Below, piece after piece: positions 9,769 through 17,992 of a stretch of 17,992 nt of DNA. The notes below the pieces were generated by a model that was given only the letters and a program-made list of their open reading frames with translations, ran no database searches and was not told the DNA's origin. Position 1 is the stretch's first letter; each line of letters opens with the position of its first letter. Made by a program: the position numbers and the translations under genes. The stretch is from Acanthamoeba lenticulata. Taxonomy: Eukaryota > Discosea > Longamoebia > Acanthamoebidae. The DNA lies in assembly GCA_002179805.1 (NCBI GenBank), contig NAVB01000647.1, positions 1 through 17,992 of the forward strand, read 5' to 3'.

Positions 9769-11376
9769 ATGGAGCGCCAAGAAGCGGGAGGAAATGATAC
9801 ATATTCACTACAACAACTACTGTCTGACGTGCCTCCGCCTTTAGTGTGTACGTGTACACAAGCAATGTCACATGGAGATCCTAATGTGGTATTTGTGGGC
9901 ATTTGTGACACAGGTGTGAGTCTGCCTTCCTCTGGGGAACCACCGTTCGAACAAAAACACATGCAAGTTACCGCAAAGGCAAGAAAGAAGTCTTCTTGGT
10001 CCCTTCGTAGGGCCTCCCAATACGATGAAGACCCTTTGCTGAGGGATAGAACAGTTCTTTCTCCGCCGAACCGCAAAGACAAGGGCAAAGAGAAGAAGAC
10101 AGAAAGTGATGATGAAGCAAGCACAGAGGTGGAGATGGAAGAGGAGGAAGACGGAGAGAATTGGCATGTTCAGAAGACTGCGCATGAAGACGACAACAAT
10201 GAAGAGGACGACGGCGATGCTGCTGAGTCGAACGAACACAACAAGGTAGAGGGCAATCCCGCCGTGAGCACACAGACCACAGCGACACATTGGGCGCCCC
10301 CTACGCCGCCTCCACAGTGTGGCTCAGGCTTGATGCTACGGAGCAGCGGCTTAGAGAAGAAGGATATCAAAACAGTCACCGTCTGGCCCGCCAATGACCT
10401 GTCGCAACGCTGGGCGACGATTTGCAACAATGGCGAGCGAGCCCTTAGGGCCATCCAGGCCCTCAAGATGGCGCCGCGGGCCGTCCTCGAGCAGTTCGAG
10501 CAGTCCTTCGACAAGAGCACCCGCGACCTGCTGTCCGGCTCGCTCGAGCAGGTGACAGAGTGCCTGGAATCAGCGGCCAAGGCGGTCCACCGGCGGCTTA
10601 AAACGGAGCGCAGTCAACACATCACGAACAACATGCTCTTGCTGGAACCGTTCGTCGTCCAGCTCCAGACTCTGCTGGCTGCGCCAGACCTCGGCGGGCC
10701 CGATGTCCCAGACATCCCGGCGACTAAAGCGGCGCTGCGCTTGGCCTTTGAGTTATTCCTGCCGAGCAGCGCCGCCATGGCGGGCGCGATGGCCACGGCT
10801 GCTTTCGCCCTCCGAGAATCGGACAACGCACCCACCGATCCAGCACCAGAGAATGAGTTCTTCGTGACCGCGCAGACCGCTGTCAACGTGATACAGGCCA
10901 CCGCCGAAAACATCAACCGACTGTGCGAAGCCGGTGCGGCGTATCAGCTCGCCCTGGAGCGCACCCGGCGTATGCAGGCGAAGCAGCTTCTCGACCCCGC
11001 CGTCGCCTTGCGCAATCGTTTGAAGAAGTCGCGTATCCCTCAGGCGCCCGACCTAACTGTCATTCACGACGCTTGGGTTCTTTTCAAGAAGAAGTCATCC
11101 ATGTCAACGGCTGAAGGCGAGACAGAGAGCGAGCAACAGCAGACGCACTACGACGACGAGGCTGAGGTCATCGAGCAGGACTTCCCAACGACGGTCCAGA
11201 TGGCCGCCATCCTGGCGGATCGGAAGAAGCGCAAGACGGCATCACTGCCAGCAAAGACCGAAACCAAGGCCAAAGCCAAGCGCAGAAAGTCGAGCGAAGA
11301 GGTCAAGCGCCCGTGCAAGAAGCACGCTCGTTTGAAAAAGCGCTGCTTGGGGGACGAGAAATGCAGCGACGAATGA
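9769..11376 (+). CDS. unknown 535-aa protein, acidic N-terminal part and basic C-terminal tail
   Basis: The family was not recognised. The reading frame is one uninterrupted exon, unusual here, where other genes have up to 22 introns. The ATG at 9769 is preferred over an upstream TTG at 9715 in the same frame. Residues about 100-190 are rich in Asp, Glu and Asn (e.g. EVEMEEEEDGENW). Residues about 215-440 look helical, with Leu/Ala-rich stretches (RALRAIQALKMAPRAVLEQF; LEQVTECLESAAKAVHRRL). The last about 50 residues are Lys/Arg-rich (RKKRKTAS, KAKAKRRKSS, KKHARLKKR) and resemble nuclear localisation signals. No enzyme motif or membrane segment is visible. The first about 500 bases are richer in A than the rest. 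A nuclear or nucleic-acid-binding role is a guess from charge. It is divergent from the PARP gene and converges on the dioxygenase gene, 98 bases stop to stop. Confidence 0.65.
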   Translation: MERQEAGGNDTYSLQQLLSDVPPPLVCTCTQAMSHGDPNVVFVGICDTGVSLPSSGEPPFEQKHMQVTAKARKKSSWSLRRASQYDEDPLLRDRTVLSPPNRKDKGKEKKTESDDEASTEVEMEEEEDGENWHVQKTAHEDDNNEEDDGDAAESNEHNKVEGNPAVSTQTTATHWAPPTPPPQCGSGLMLRSSGLEKKDIKTVTVWPANDLSQRWATICNNGERALRAIQALKMAPRAVLEQFEQSFDKSTRDLLSGSLEQVTECLESAAKAVHRRLKTERSQHITNNMLLLEPFVVQLQTLLAAPDLGGPDVPDIPATKAALRLAFELFLPSSAAMAGAMATAAFALRESDNAPTDPAPENEFFVTAQTAVNVIQATAENINRLCEAGAAYQLALERTRRMQAKQLLDPAVALRNRLKKSRIPQAPDLTVIHDAWVLFKKKSSMSTAEGETESEQQQTHYDDEAEVIEQDFPTTVQMAAILADRKKRKTASLPAKTETKAKAKRRKSSEEVKRPCKKHARLKKRCLGDEKCSDE

Positions 11377-11474
11377 ACGGGCGGGGCATGCCACACACTT
11401 GTTCAGTTGAGACAATAGACGAATCTTGGTATACAATGTTGCACAGCTGCAGCACCGTTTCTGTAGCAGACCTC

Positions 11475-12305
11475 TTAGTTGTGCTTGGGCTGGCGACGAT
11501 ACATGACTTCGGTACGCATGATGTACTTGACGTCGGATCGCAGCGCCTCACCCTCGTGCACAATATTGTGGTCAAAGACGAGTGCCATGCCAGTCTCTGG
11601 CCGCACGTCAAGTCGCCCGCCCTCGAGGAACACCGTCGCACCTGCGCGTAGGACGATCAACATCACCTTTTCCATGTGGCTTGCTGCCAGGCCTGGATGG
11701 TTACCTCCTTGAAAGCCCTCGTTTAGGTACAACATGAAGGTGAAGTGGCTTCGCTCGTTGGAAGAGAGCTTGTAGGCGGCGTCTACGTGCGGCTCGCAGT
11801 GCTGGCCCGGGGTGTACCTGTTGAAGGCCCAGCCAGGTGTGTGAGCCTGGCGTTGGTGTTGGGCCAGAATCTGGTGCGAGTGTTACCGACAGAAGCGCCA
11901 GCGGTAGTTGAGGCCCACCACGTTCCATATCTGCCCGCCTGGCTTGGTGACGACGGCCGGCACCAGAGACTGCACGCGTGGCCAAAGGCAGTCGGCGAGG
12001 TCCCTATCTTCGATCATGAGGCGCGTGTTGCTGCGCGAGGAGTCGGTGAACTCGCGCATGGCCTCGTAGCCTTCCTGCTCGGTGCGCTCGATCATGCGCC
12101 TACACTCCTCTGGCGTGAGCACGCCAAGCAAGCGAAAGGCGGTCTTGGGCGGCAGAGGTTTGGGTGTCGGGGCGGTGGGCAAAACCAAGTCCTGTTTGGT
12201 AACTGTCACCACGGACTGTGAAGGTGCGCCCGCACATCCCTTCTGGGATGGGTGCCACCACCCCTGCTCGACCTTTTTGATGTTGAAGAAGTCCCCCTCG
12301 TCCAT
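11475..12305 (-). CDS. 2-oxoglutarate/Fe(II) dioxygenase, prolyl-4-hydroxylase-like
   Basis: This is a predicted oxygenase that uses Fe(II), O2 and 2-oxoglutarate to hydroxylate a protein or small molecule. Exons are 12305-11887, 11817-11705 and 11641-11475 (232 aa), with donors GTAACA and GTAACC, CAG acceptors and consistent phases. The double-stranded beta-helix core is complete: iron ligands His150 and Asp152 (EPHVDAAYK) and His206 (HNIVHEGEA). The 2-oxoglutarate-binding Lys216 lies exactly ten residues later (VKYIMRTEVMYR). RYTPGQ, FTFMLYLNEGFQGG and ATVFLEGG are also typical of the family. The start MDEGDFFN gives a protein without a signal peptide, suggesting a cytosolic or nuclear enzyme. 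The open frame continues upstream through a hydrophobic pyrimidine-rich stretch without an ATG, so an extra 5' exon cannot be excluded. The substrate is unknown. Confidence 0.88.
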
Positions 12306-12380
12306 GTAAGTTAAAAGAAGAAACACAAACTTCTGGAAGGAAATAAAAAGAAAAGAAAGGGCAACTGAGCCGATCACAAG
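12306..12380. promoter_or_regulatory. 75-base divergent spacer between dioxygenase and CstF-50 starts
   Basis: Only 75 bases separate the start codons of the two divergent genes. The spacer is purine-rich on the plus strand (runs of A and AG). Transcription of each gene probably begins inside this spacer or inside the other gene's 5' end. No TATA-like box was recognised. Confidence 0.55.
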
Positions 12381-14603
12381 ATGGACAAAAGAACACTCTA
12401 CCAACTGATCATAAGGTGAGAAGTCAGCTGCTCACTATGCCAAGTTCACTGTGGAGATCTTTTCTTGCAAGTTTAAAATCGTCTGGTTGATTGAATGCCT
12501 AGAATTGAATCTCACGCTTGCATTGTCCCCACCACAGTCAGCGGCACGAAGATGGATTCACCGAGATAGCGTCCGAACTGTCCAACGTGACACTTATTCC
12601 GCGACCGCCACAGGTGGCACCCCAACGTCTCCTCAAGCTTGCCACGAAGGGCCGCGCCCGCGAGACCGCCCGACGCGACCGTACGCCCCAGCAGCCTGCT
12701 TTGGCACCTTTTGTCTTGGTTTCTTGCTTCTCGACTTGAGCGCTCTTCACTTCAACATATGACCTCTGCACAGGGGACAGGATGGCGTGGGAGAAAGAAG
12801 ATGAGGACGAAACGGGATCCGTGCTGCTCGGTGCGGCTGGGCGAACCAAGGGCCTCGACTTTGATTCCAATGCCAAGGGTCCGCCCCCGACACCTTCCTC
12901 TTAAGCAAGTCTTTTTGTATTCATGTCTGTGTTCGCACGCGCCAGGAGCCGATCGAGCGGCGGACCGGCAGGGCTGCCGATTCTCGACGCGCTACCTGAC
13001 CACGCACAAGGGCTCTGTCCGCTGTGGCCGCTTCTCCTGGGACGGTACGCCGTCATCGTTGACGATGCGTTGAGCCCCGTGAAGAGCTGACCGGCTCGAT
13101 GGCACAATTTGACGTGTGAATTGCAGGCAAACTGATGGCCACGGGTTCAGTCGACACATCGGTCAAGCTGGCCGACGTGGAGAAGATGTCAGCGCACGGC
13201 GACAAGAAGGACCACGATCACATGGACGACGGTGCCTCGCGCAACGTCACCCGCTCCTTCTACGACCACACCGACGTACAACAACTTCTCGTTATTCGCT
13301 GATATCAAGCGCGCTGCTGACGTGTCATGCACGCAGACGGTGACAGATGTGTGCTTCCACCCGACGGCATCGCTGCTGGTCTCGTGCTCGAAGGACAAGA
13401 CCATCAAGTTCTTTGACTTTACCAAGATGCACGCCAAGCGCAGCCTCAAGGCCATCCAAGACGCCGTCCCGCTCCGCTCCGTTGATTTCCATCCTTCAGG
13501 TTCGTCTCCCTTACTCCCTTCTCCACATGATGAGCTCATCAGCCAATCGACTGACCACGCTCACCGCGACGGCGGCGGCGCAGGCGATTTTATCCTGGCG
13601 TCGGGCCGGGACACGCATATTCGCCTGTACGACACACGCACGCAGCAGGCCTTCACCAACACCAACGCGGCCGACAACCACACCTCGAGCGTCAACATGG
13701 TGCGGCTCGCGGCACGAGCACGCGATGGGGAGACACACCGCTCAAGAATAACAATAACAACAACAACACCAACACAGGTGCGGTACAACAGCGACGGGAG
13801 CATGTATGCGTCAGCCGGGAAGGACGGGAACATCAAGCTGTGGGACACCGTTGGCGCCAGCCTCATCAGCAACTTCCCCGCCGCCCACTCGGGCAACGCC
13901 GTACCTCCCCACACACAATTTTATTTCTTTATCTTGAATCTCAAATCATAGTTTAACATTACCATCGCTCTCCAGGTAACTTCGGTGCAGTTCTCGCGCA
14001 ACGGGCGATACCTCTTGTCGTGCGGCAAGGACTCGACGGTCAAGCTGTGGGACTTGGCCACCACGCGGCCCCTCCGCATCTACTCTGGCGCAGCCCTTGC
14101 CGTGCGTGTCGTTTCTGCTTGTCTTTCGAGAGAGGGGCGAGAGAGGAGGACTTATCATCACGTGGGCGGTCCAATCATGCAGAAGCGGAGGCTGCCAGCG
14201 ACGTTCACGTTCTCGGAAGACTTTGTGATCGCGCCCGACGAGAGCGGCGCCGTGGCCGTCATCTGGGACACGCGCACCGGTGAGACCTCTTCCTCGCCCC
14301 CCTCCCCTGCCTCTCTTCCTTAGCGGCGCCTGCTCTCCTGTGGCACTGACTTCCCATGTCGGGTTGGGGCGGGGGATTCTTAGGCGATTTGTTGCAGCGA
14401 CTGACGGGCCACAACCAGCTGGTGCGCTTTGTCGCGTCGTCCCCCACGGAGAACGCCCTCCTCACGTGCAGGTGCGCCATTTTGTTTGCCAATTTTTGCC
14501 CTCGTTGAGGCTTTTATCATACTGCCTGCCACTTCCTAACTGCGCCTACACGCAAACACAAACACACAGTGACGATTGCCGGGCACGCTTCTGGATGGTG
14601 TAA
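12381..14603 (+). CDS. CSTF1: cleavage stimulation factor subunit 1 (CstF-50), WD40 protein
   Basis: CstF-50 is part of the nuclear complex that recognises the downstream element and stimulates pre-mRNA 3'-end cleavage. Twelve inferred exons: 12381-12415, 12538-12680, 12774-12878, 12946-13044, 13127-13275, 13337-13499, 13584-13699, 13778-13900, 13976-14101, 14183-14279, 14384-14471, 14570-14603. They give 425 aa, close to the 431 aa of the human protein. The N-terminus (LYQLIISQ, then EDGFTEIASEL) matches the CstF-50 dimerisation domain. WD40 repeats follow: YLTTHKGSVRCGRFSWDG, YDHTD-TVTDVCFHP, DKTIKFFDFTKMHAKR, FHPSGDFILASGRDTHIRLY, KDGNIKLWD, KDSTVKLWDLATTRPL. The protein ends with the family's CSDDCRARFW. 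The third intron (12879-12945, donor GTCCGC) is the least certain. The next gene starts 229 bases downstream; nothing recognisable was seen in that gap. Confidence 0.93.
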
Positions 14604-14832
14604 GACCAGTTGTGGTCGCTTCGTGGTGTGGCAAATGAAAAGCTTTTAAATTGCCACTTGGTTACCCTTGCGTTAGAACCAGAGGAAGAGCTCTTTGCTC
14701 GGTGTTGGCACAAGGCAAGTCGCCAGCACAACAGGGGAGGCGTTCTTTTTAAATTGCAGTAGTGGTTGGTTGCATTTCACCAATATTTTTTTTTTGTAAA
14801 GAGAATTTTGTTCTATTTTGTTTGTATTTATC

Positions 14833-16946
14833 ATGAAAACAGAGAAGCGGAGGAAGTTCTTTGCCACGGTGCCAACCGGGGTCGAAGAGGCTGCCCGAGC
14901 CGAAATAGAAGCAAAGCTCGCTCAGGCGCAGGTTGCCTCTGCCACCGGCAAGGTACTTGCCCGCCACCGCCAAGATCTTCTGCCTTCGAAGATCGAAATC
15001 ATGACGCGCGACCTAGATCTTCGTGGAGACTGCGGCGCCACTGGAGGGTGTGACGGCCCTGCGTGCTGTTGACCGCTTGTTCGTGCTCGCGCTCCGTCGG
15101 CCTGCGCCTGTCTACCCGCCCGACCGTACGTACAGCTCCCGAGCAACACCTGCGCCGATGCCAAAGTTGACAATGCCGCTCGCTCGTGCAGGCGAGGCCC
15201 TGGCCGCGTCGGTGCAAACGTGGATTGTGGGACCTGACGTCGACTGGCCCGCGGCGCTCGATACTTGGCAGGCCGCCGCTCGTCCCGGTGCACCTTCCTC
15301 CCAGCCGCGCACCCGCGCACATCAGTATGATTGACCGTCGCCAGGACTGTCCTTCTGCCCACAGGGCCGCTACAGCCACCGGACTCAGCACCGGCCCAAG
15401 GCTTTGGCTACTACGCCGACACTCCCTGTCGACGGTCGCCTCCCCCCCAAATCTTGCCCCAACAACGTTGTTCGACCGCAGTTGTAGGCTCACCTCCGTT
15501 GTGCAGGTCGGACTCGGTCTACGCCTACGCCAATTCAGGAATCAGCTTCGCGGTAACCTGCACGCGGACGGGCCTTGGCACCCGCGCGCTCACCTCGCAG
15601 CAGATCGCGCATCTTGTGCGGAGTTCTTTTCTGCTCTTTCAATGTTATCACCTCTTTTCTAACTAAAACCGCCGCCCCGACGCGCCGCCCGGACGGCAGT
15701 GCGGCGAGAGCCTCATCGCAGGTACGCAGCCCCTGCTCCAGTGTCTGAAACGATTGCAGTTCACCCACGTCGCGAGACAGAGTTTGGCTGGAAGGTGGAC
15801 CTGACGCACCCCATCCTGCGCATCGTCGTCTACGCCACGGATGAACACTTTATCGTCGGTATCCCGTTGCCCGCCGTGCGTTTCTCCCTCTTCTTCTTGC
15901 TTGTTGAAGGCCCCATCGGCCAACTCTTTCTGAGTGTGAAAGCGTTTCCTACACATACCAGAGGGCGGCGGCGCTACGCGAGCACATGCGGGGCATGGGC
16001 CTCCACTGCTCGATCGCCTACGCCATGTGCTGGTACACCACTTTCATCATCATCTTCATCATGTCCCGTCATGCGCCGCCCAGTCGCGTAGACACTGACG
16101 GCCTAAGCACACGCATACATATATGCGAACAGGGCCGCCGGAGTGAGCAACGGCAGCGTCGTGCTCGACCCCATGTGTGGCCGGGTCTGTTGTTGGCGCC
16201 TTTTGCCTTTGTGCTAACTGGCACTCGAGTTTGCGCGCGTCCTTTGAGACTCACTTGGGGCCGTGTCCCACGCGCGCGTTGAACTTCACACACACCAGGG
16301 AACGATCCTGCTGGAGGGCGCTATGGACTGGCCTGGAGCGCACTTTATCGGCGGCGACCTCGATGAAACAACGCTCGAGTTTGCGCGCGCCAATGTGCAG
16401 CGGTCCGTGCGTCGTCGTGTCTCGAATGTGGTGCGCTGTAGCTCATTTGCGTTGTGCCACTTGGCTCGCGGCAGACTTGTGGAGGCGGGACATGATGGTC
16501 TATCGCTGTCGCTTTTCCGGTGGGACGCAACGTGTCTTCCGTTGCGTGACCGGAGCGTCGACGTTGTGGTCTCGGACGTGCCCTACGGCAAGCGCCACGG
16601 CTCGAAGGAGGACAACCGTCGCTTGTACCCGCAGCTGCTCCACGAGTGGGCGCGGGTGCTGCGACCGGGCGGGCGGCTGGTCATCCTGACGACCCTCACG
16701 CGCATCATGGACAATGCTTTCGCCACGAGCAGAGCCAAGTGGACGCCGCCGCGACGGTCGCTGATCAACAATGGAGGCTTGAGCACATTCCTCTACGTGG
16801 CGCTACGAAAAGAAGACCTGTCTACAGACGAGGACGAGGAGGGCATTAGCAACCGTGAGCGCAAGCGACGGCGTGCGAGAGCATTTCAGGTGGCCTCGGC
16901 GTCAGCGGCCCGACATGAAGGCAATCCTTCCGCACACACAAGCTGA
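14833..16946 (+). CDS. THUMPD3: THUMP-domain tRNA guanosine-N2-methyltransferase (THUMPD3-like)
   Basis: The family uses S-adenosylmethionine to make N2-methylguanosine in tRNA (position 6 for THUMPD3/Trm14). Exons: 14833-14952, 15017-15125, 15192-15287, 15365-15434, 15507-15615, 15700-15721, 15760-15875, 15962-16032, 16133-16184, 16299-16402, 16475-16946 (446 aa; human 507). The N-terminus FFATVPTGVEEAARAEIEAK and GKIFVETAAPLEGVTALRAVDRLFVLA match the ferredoxin-like/THUMP part, followed by FAVTCTRTG. The Rossmann methyltransferase part has motif I DPMCGR/GTILLEGA (residues 250-261), the acidic loop GGDLDETTLEFA and motif IV DVPYGKRHGS (from residue 324). Arg replaces the usual Thr in the CGTGT turn. 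The C-terminus carries a basic RERKRRRARAF patch. Introns 15435-15506 and 16403-16474 have no stop and keep the frame, so they may be partly retained. The 38-base intron 15722-15759 is the weakest join. Confidence 0.88.
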
Positions 16947-16973
16947 AAGAAAGCCTCTTTGCGCAGAAGCTGG

Positions 16974-16979
16974 AATAAA
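16974..16979 (+). terminator. poly(A) signal AATAAA of the THUMPD3-like gene
   Basis: AATAAA lies 28 bases past the stop codon at 16946, within the 81-base spacer before the next start codon. Confidence 0.6.
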
Positions 16980-17027
16980 TAGGTTGTCCGTCGCGCAACG
17001 AAAAAACGTCGAACGATTACAACAAAG

Positions 17028-17387
17028 ATGGAGGAAATCGACCTCGCGTGGTCTGCTGAAGACGAACTTCCAGTGCACAGCAAGGAACAAAGTGAGAGCC
17101 CGTTCGAGGTTGAGCGTCGTGCCCTCATAGAAGAAATCACCAAGGTGCGCACTAGTGGGGGGGGGGGCGTTGAACACCTGCTCAGCGCTGCCAGTTGTTT
17201 GACGTTACAGGACACCCAAAGGCTAGTGAAGAACATGCAAGCCCTAAACACCAACCTGGAGGCACTGCAACAAAGTGGGCTCGACATTACACACTTTGCA
17301 CACTCCTTCCAGCAGTTCGCAGCACAGGTTGCGACCTCTCTTCCAGCAGTCATGTCGGTTCTCCCCCCAACACACACCCAAACATGA
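17028..17387 (+). CDS. small coiled protein resembling DASH/Dam1 complex subunit Dad1
   Basis: Dad1 is a short helical subunit of the outer-kinetochore DASH/Dam1 ring that holds chromosomes to microtubules. Two exons, 17028-17144 and 17211-17387, give 97 aa; the yeast protein is about the same size. Removing the 66-base intron (donor GTGCGC, acceptor CAG, both phase 0) joins FEVERRALIEEITK to DTQRLVKNMQALNTNLEAL. This follows the Dad1 pattern as I recall it: FE..R..L..EI, then V.N...LN.NLE. The intron has no stop codon and contains eleven G (17157-17167), so a single-exon reading of 119 aa is also open. The similarity is short and recognised by eye; any small helical subunit (for example of BORC or Mediator) is an alternative. 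The start follows an A-rich context (AACAAAG before ATG). Confidence 0.5.
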   Translation: MEEIDLAWSAEDELPVHSKEQSESPFEVERRALIEEITKVRTSGGGGVEHLLSAASCLTLQDTQRLVKNMQALNTNLEALQQSGLDITHFAHSFQQFAAQVATSLPAVMSVLPPTHTQT

Positions 17388-17394
17388 AAATCGC

Positions 17395-17400
17395 AATAAA
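17395..17400 (+). terminator. poly(A) signal AATAAA of the Dad1-like gene
   Basis: AATAAA starts eight bases past the stop codon at 17387, close but usable in such a compact genome. Confidence 0.5.
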
Positions 17401-17760
17401 CCCTGCATCAGGTTAGGTGTTGTAGTGCTTCACCGACTCTCAACAAGGAGGCTGTTAATTGCCTTCTGACGGGTGACTGTGGAACACTGGAAGTGATGGC
17501 GATCTGCTCCAGCGCTTCTTCCTTTCAAGATATACATTTATGGTAGTACAGCCGCACCACCACGACAGCGCCACTCCGAGCAATCCCCCTGAGAGAGTGG
17601 CCTGGAACAGGTGGCATCATGACCGATTTGGCAGTGACCTCCTGTGGCCATGGCAGGAGGAGGCCGGGTGTGGCTGCTGGTCGGATGGGAGGCCGTGAGA
17701 CTCAGTAACCTGTACGAACGATTATGCAAGCGTACTCGCAGAACATGTAAAGACAAGAAG
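17401..17760. other. spacer with no recognised gene
   Basis: This 360-base stretch between the Dad1-like gene and the tRNA has no convincing coding potential. A minus-strand open frame of about 80 codons runs over the tRNA and is not supported. A G/C-rich imperfect palindrome is centred near 17650. No snoRNA or snRNA signature was convincing. Confidence 0.5.
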
Positions 17761-17833
17761 TCCCCTGTGGTGTAGTTGGCTAGCATTTCCGCCTGTCACG
17801 CGGACGACCCGGGTTCAAATCCCGGCGGGGGAG
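17761..17833 (+). tRNA. tRNA-Asp (anticodon GUC)
   Basis: The 73-base sequence folds into a full cloverleaf. The acceptor stem is TCCCCTG with CGGGGGA (one G-U pair), and the anticodon stem is TCCGC with GCGGA around the loop CTGTCAC. The anticodon GTC is at 17795-17797. The T stem is CCGGG with CCCGG around TTCAAAT. The discriminator is G, the aspartate identity base. There is no intron and no encoded CCA, as in eukaryotic nuclear genes. The internal A box (TGGTGTAGTTGG, 17768-17779) and B box (GGTTCAAATCC, 17812-17822) for RNA polymerase III are intact. Confidence 0.97.
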
Positions 17834-17836
17834 AGC

Positions 17837-17844
17837 TTTTTTTT
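17837..17844 (+). terminator. RNA polymerase III terminator (T8)
   Basis: A run of eight T starts four bases after the end of the tRNA-Asp, a standard Pol III stop. Beyond it, 17845-17992 is AT-rich with no recognised gene. Confidence 0.9.
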
Positions 17845-17992
17845 CAGTTGTATCCACCACAACAAGTAATTCCGAAAGCAAGGAAACTTTCACTTTTATT
17901 GTAGAAACAAAAAATACTCACAATAAAAAGCCATATTGAAGATTTGTGATGTAAAAAAAATTTAAAACTTTTTTTTGGATAATACCAATCCA

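Noticed and set aside
9844..9913. Possible 70-base intron near the start of the unknown 535-aa gene
   Set aside because: The donor and acceptor look acceptable, but the join creates an immediate stop, so the single open frame was kept.
12306..12404. Hydrophobic N-terminal extension (signal anchor) of the dioxygenase
   Set aside because: The frame is open but has no ATG, and pyrimidine-rich DNA codes for Phe/Leu/Ser by itself; this stretch is the divergent promoter and includes the CstF-50 start.
17494..17595. C/D-box snoRNA (GTGATGG with a distant CTGA)
   Set aside because: The C box has a mismatch, there is no closing terminal stem, and no C'/D' pair was seen.
17538..17786. Minus-strand open frame of 82 codons over the tRNA
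   Set aside because: It overlaps a clear tRNA-Asp and has no homology, splice context or promoter.
1..17992. CRISPR array, transposon, integrated virus or bacterial defence system
   Set aside because: No spaced direct repeats, terminal inverted repeats, transposase, integrase or capsid-like motifs were found; the locus is ordinary intron-rich protist DNA apart from the inversion.

Overview
The window looks like a stretch of nuclear genome from a free-living protist, most likely an amoebozoan of the Acanthamoeba type. The evidence is GC-rich coding sequence, AT-rich spacers of only 70-370 bases, genes cut by many introns of about 40-140 bases, AATAAA-type poly(A) signals, and an intronless eukaryotic tRNA with A and B boxes and no encoded CCA. 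No bacterial, viral or transposon genes were recognised. The organism call is inference from style and homology.

Left part (1-9538): the 3' part of a full-size (PDR-type) ABCG transporter enters from the left edge on the plus strand. It converges, with 71 bases between stop codons, on a very large minus-strand gene of 23 inferred exons. This gene encodes an ankyrin-repeat, WGR-like, PARP regulatory and PARP catalytic protein (about 1965 aa if all exons are counted). Its most striking feature is near the 3' end: the two exons carrying the catalytic His and Tyr lie on the opposite strand, as if about 0.4 kb had been flipped with both breakpoints inside introns. As written, the gene cannot encode a complete catalytic domain. 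This is either a real micro-inversion or an assembly error.

Middle (9539-12380): a 230-base divergent promoter region leads to an intronless 535-aa unknown protein with an acidic N-terminal part and a lysine-rich tail. That gene converges on a three-exon 2-oxoglutarate/Fe(II) dioxygenase (prolyl-4-hydroxylase-like, 232 aa) on the minus strand. The dioxygenase start codon is only 75 bases from that of the next plus-strand gene.

Right part (12381-17992): three plus-strand genes lie head to tail. They are the WD40 protein CstF-50 (pre-mRNA cleavage stimulation factor subunit 1, 12 exons, 425 aa), a THUMP-domain tRNA guanosine-N2 methyltransferase like THUMPD3 (about 11 exons, 446 aa), and a 97-aa protein resembling the Dad1 subunit of the DASH/Dam1 kinetochore complex. 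A tRNA-Asp(GUC) with a T8 terminator closes the window.

The genes are mostly unrelated housekeeping functions packed tightly; no operon logic is expected. A pattern runs through the locus: inferred 5' splice sites read mostly GTRCG, with C at +4, instead of the usual GTRAG. All exon joins were inferred by hand from homology, reading frame and splice phase, not from transcripts.
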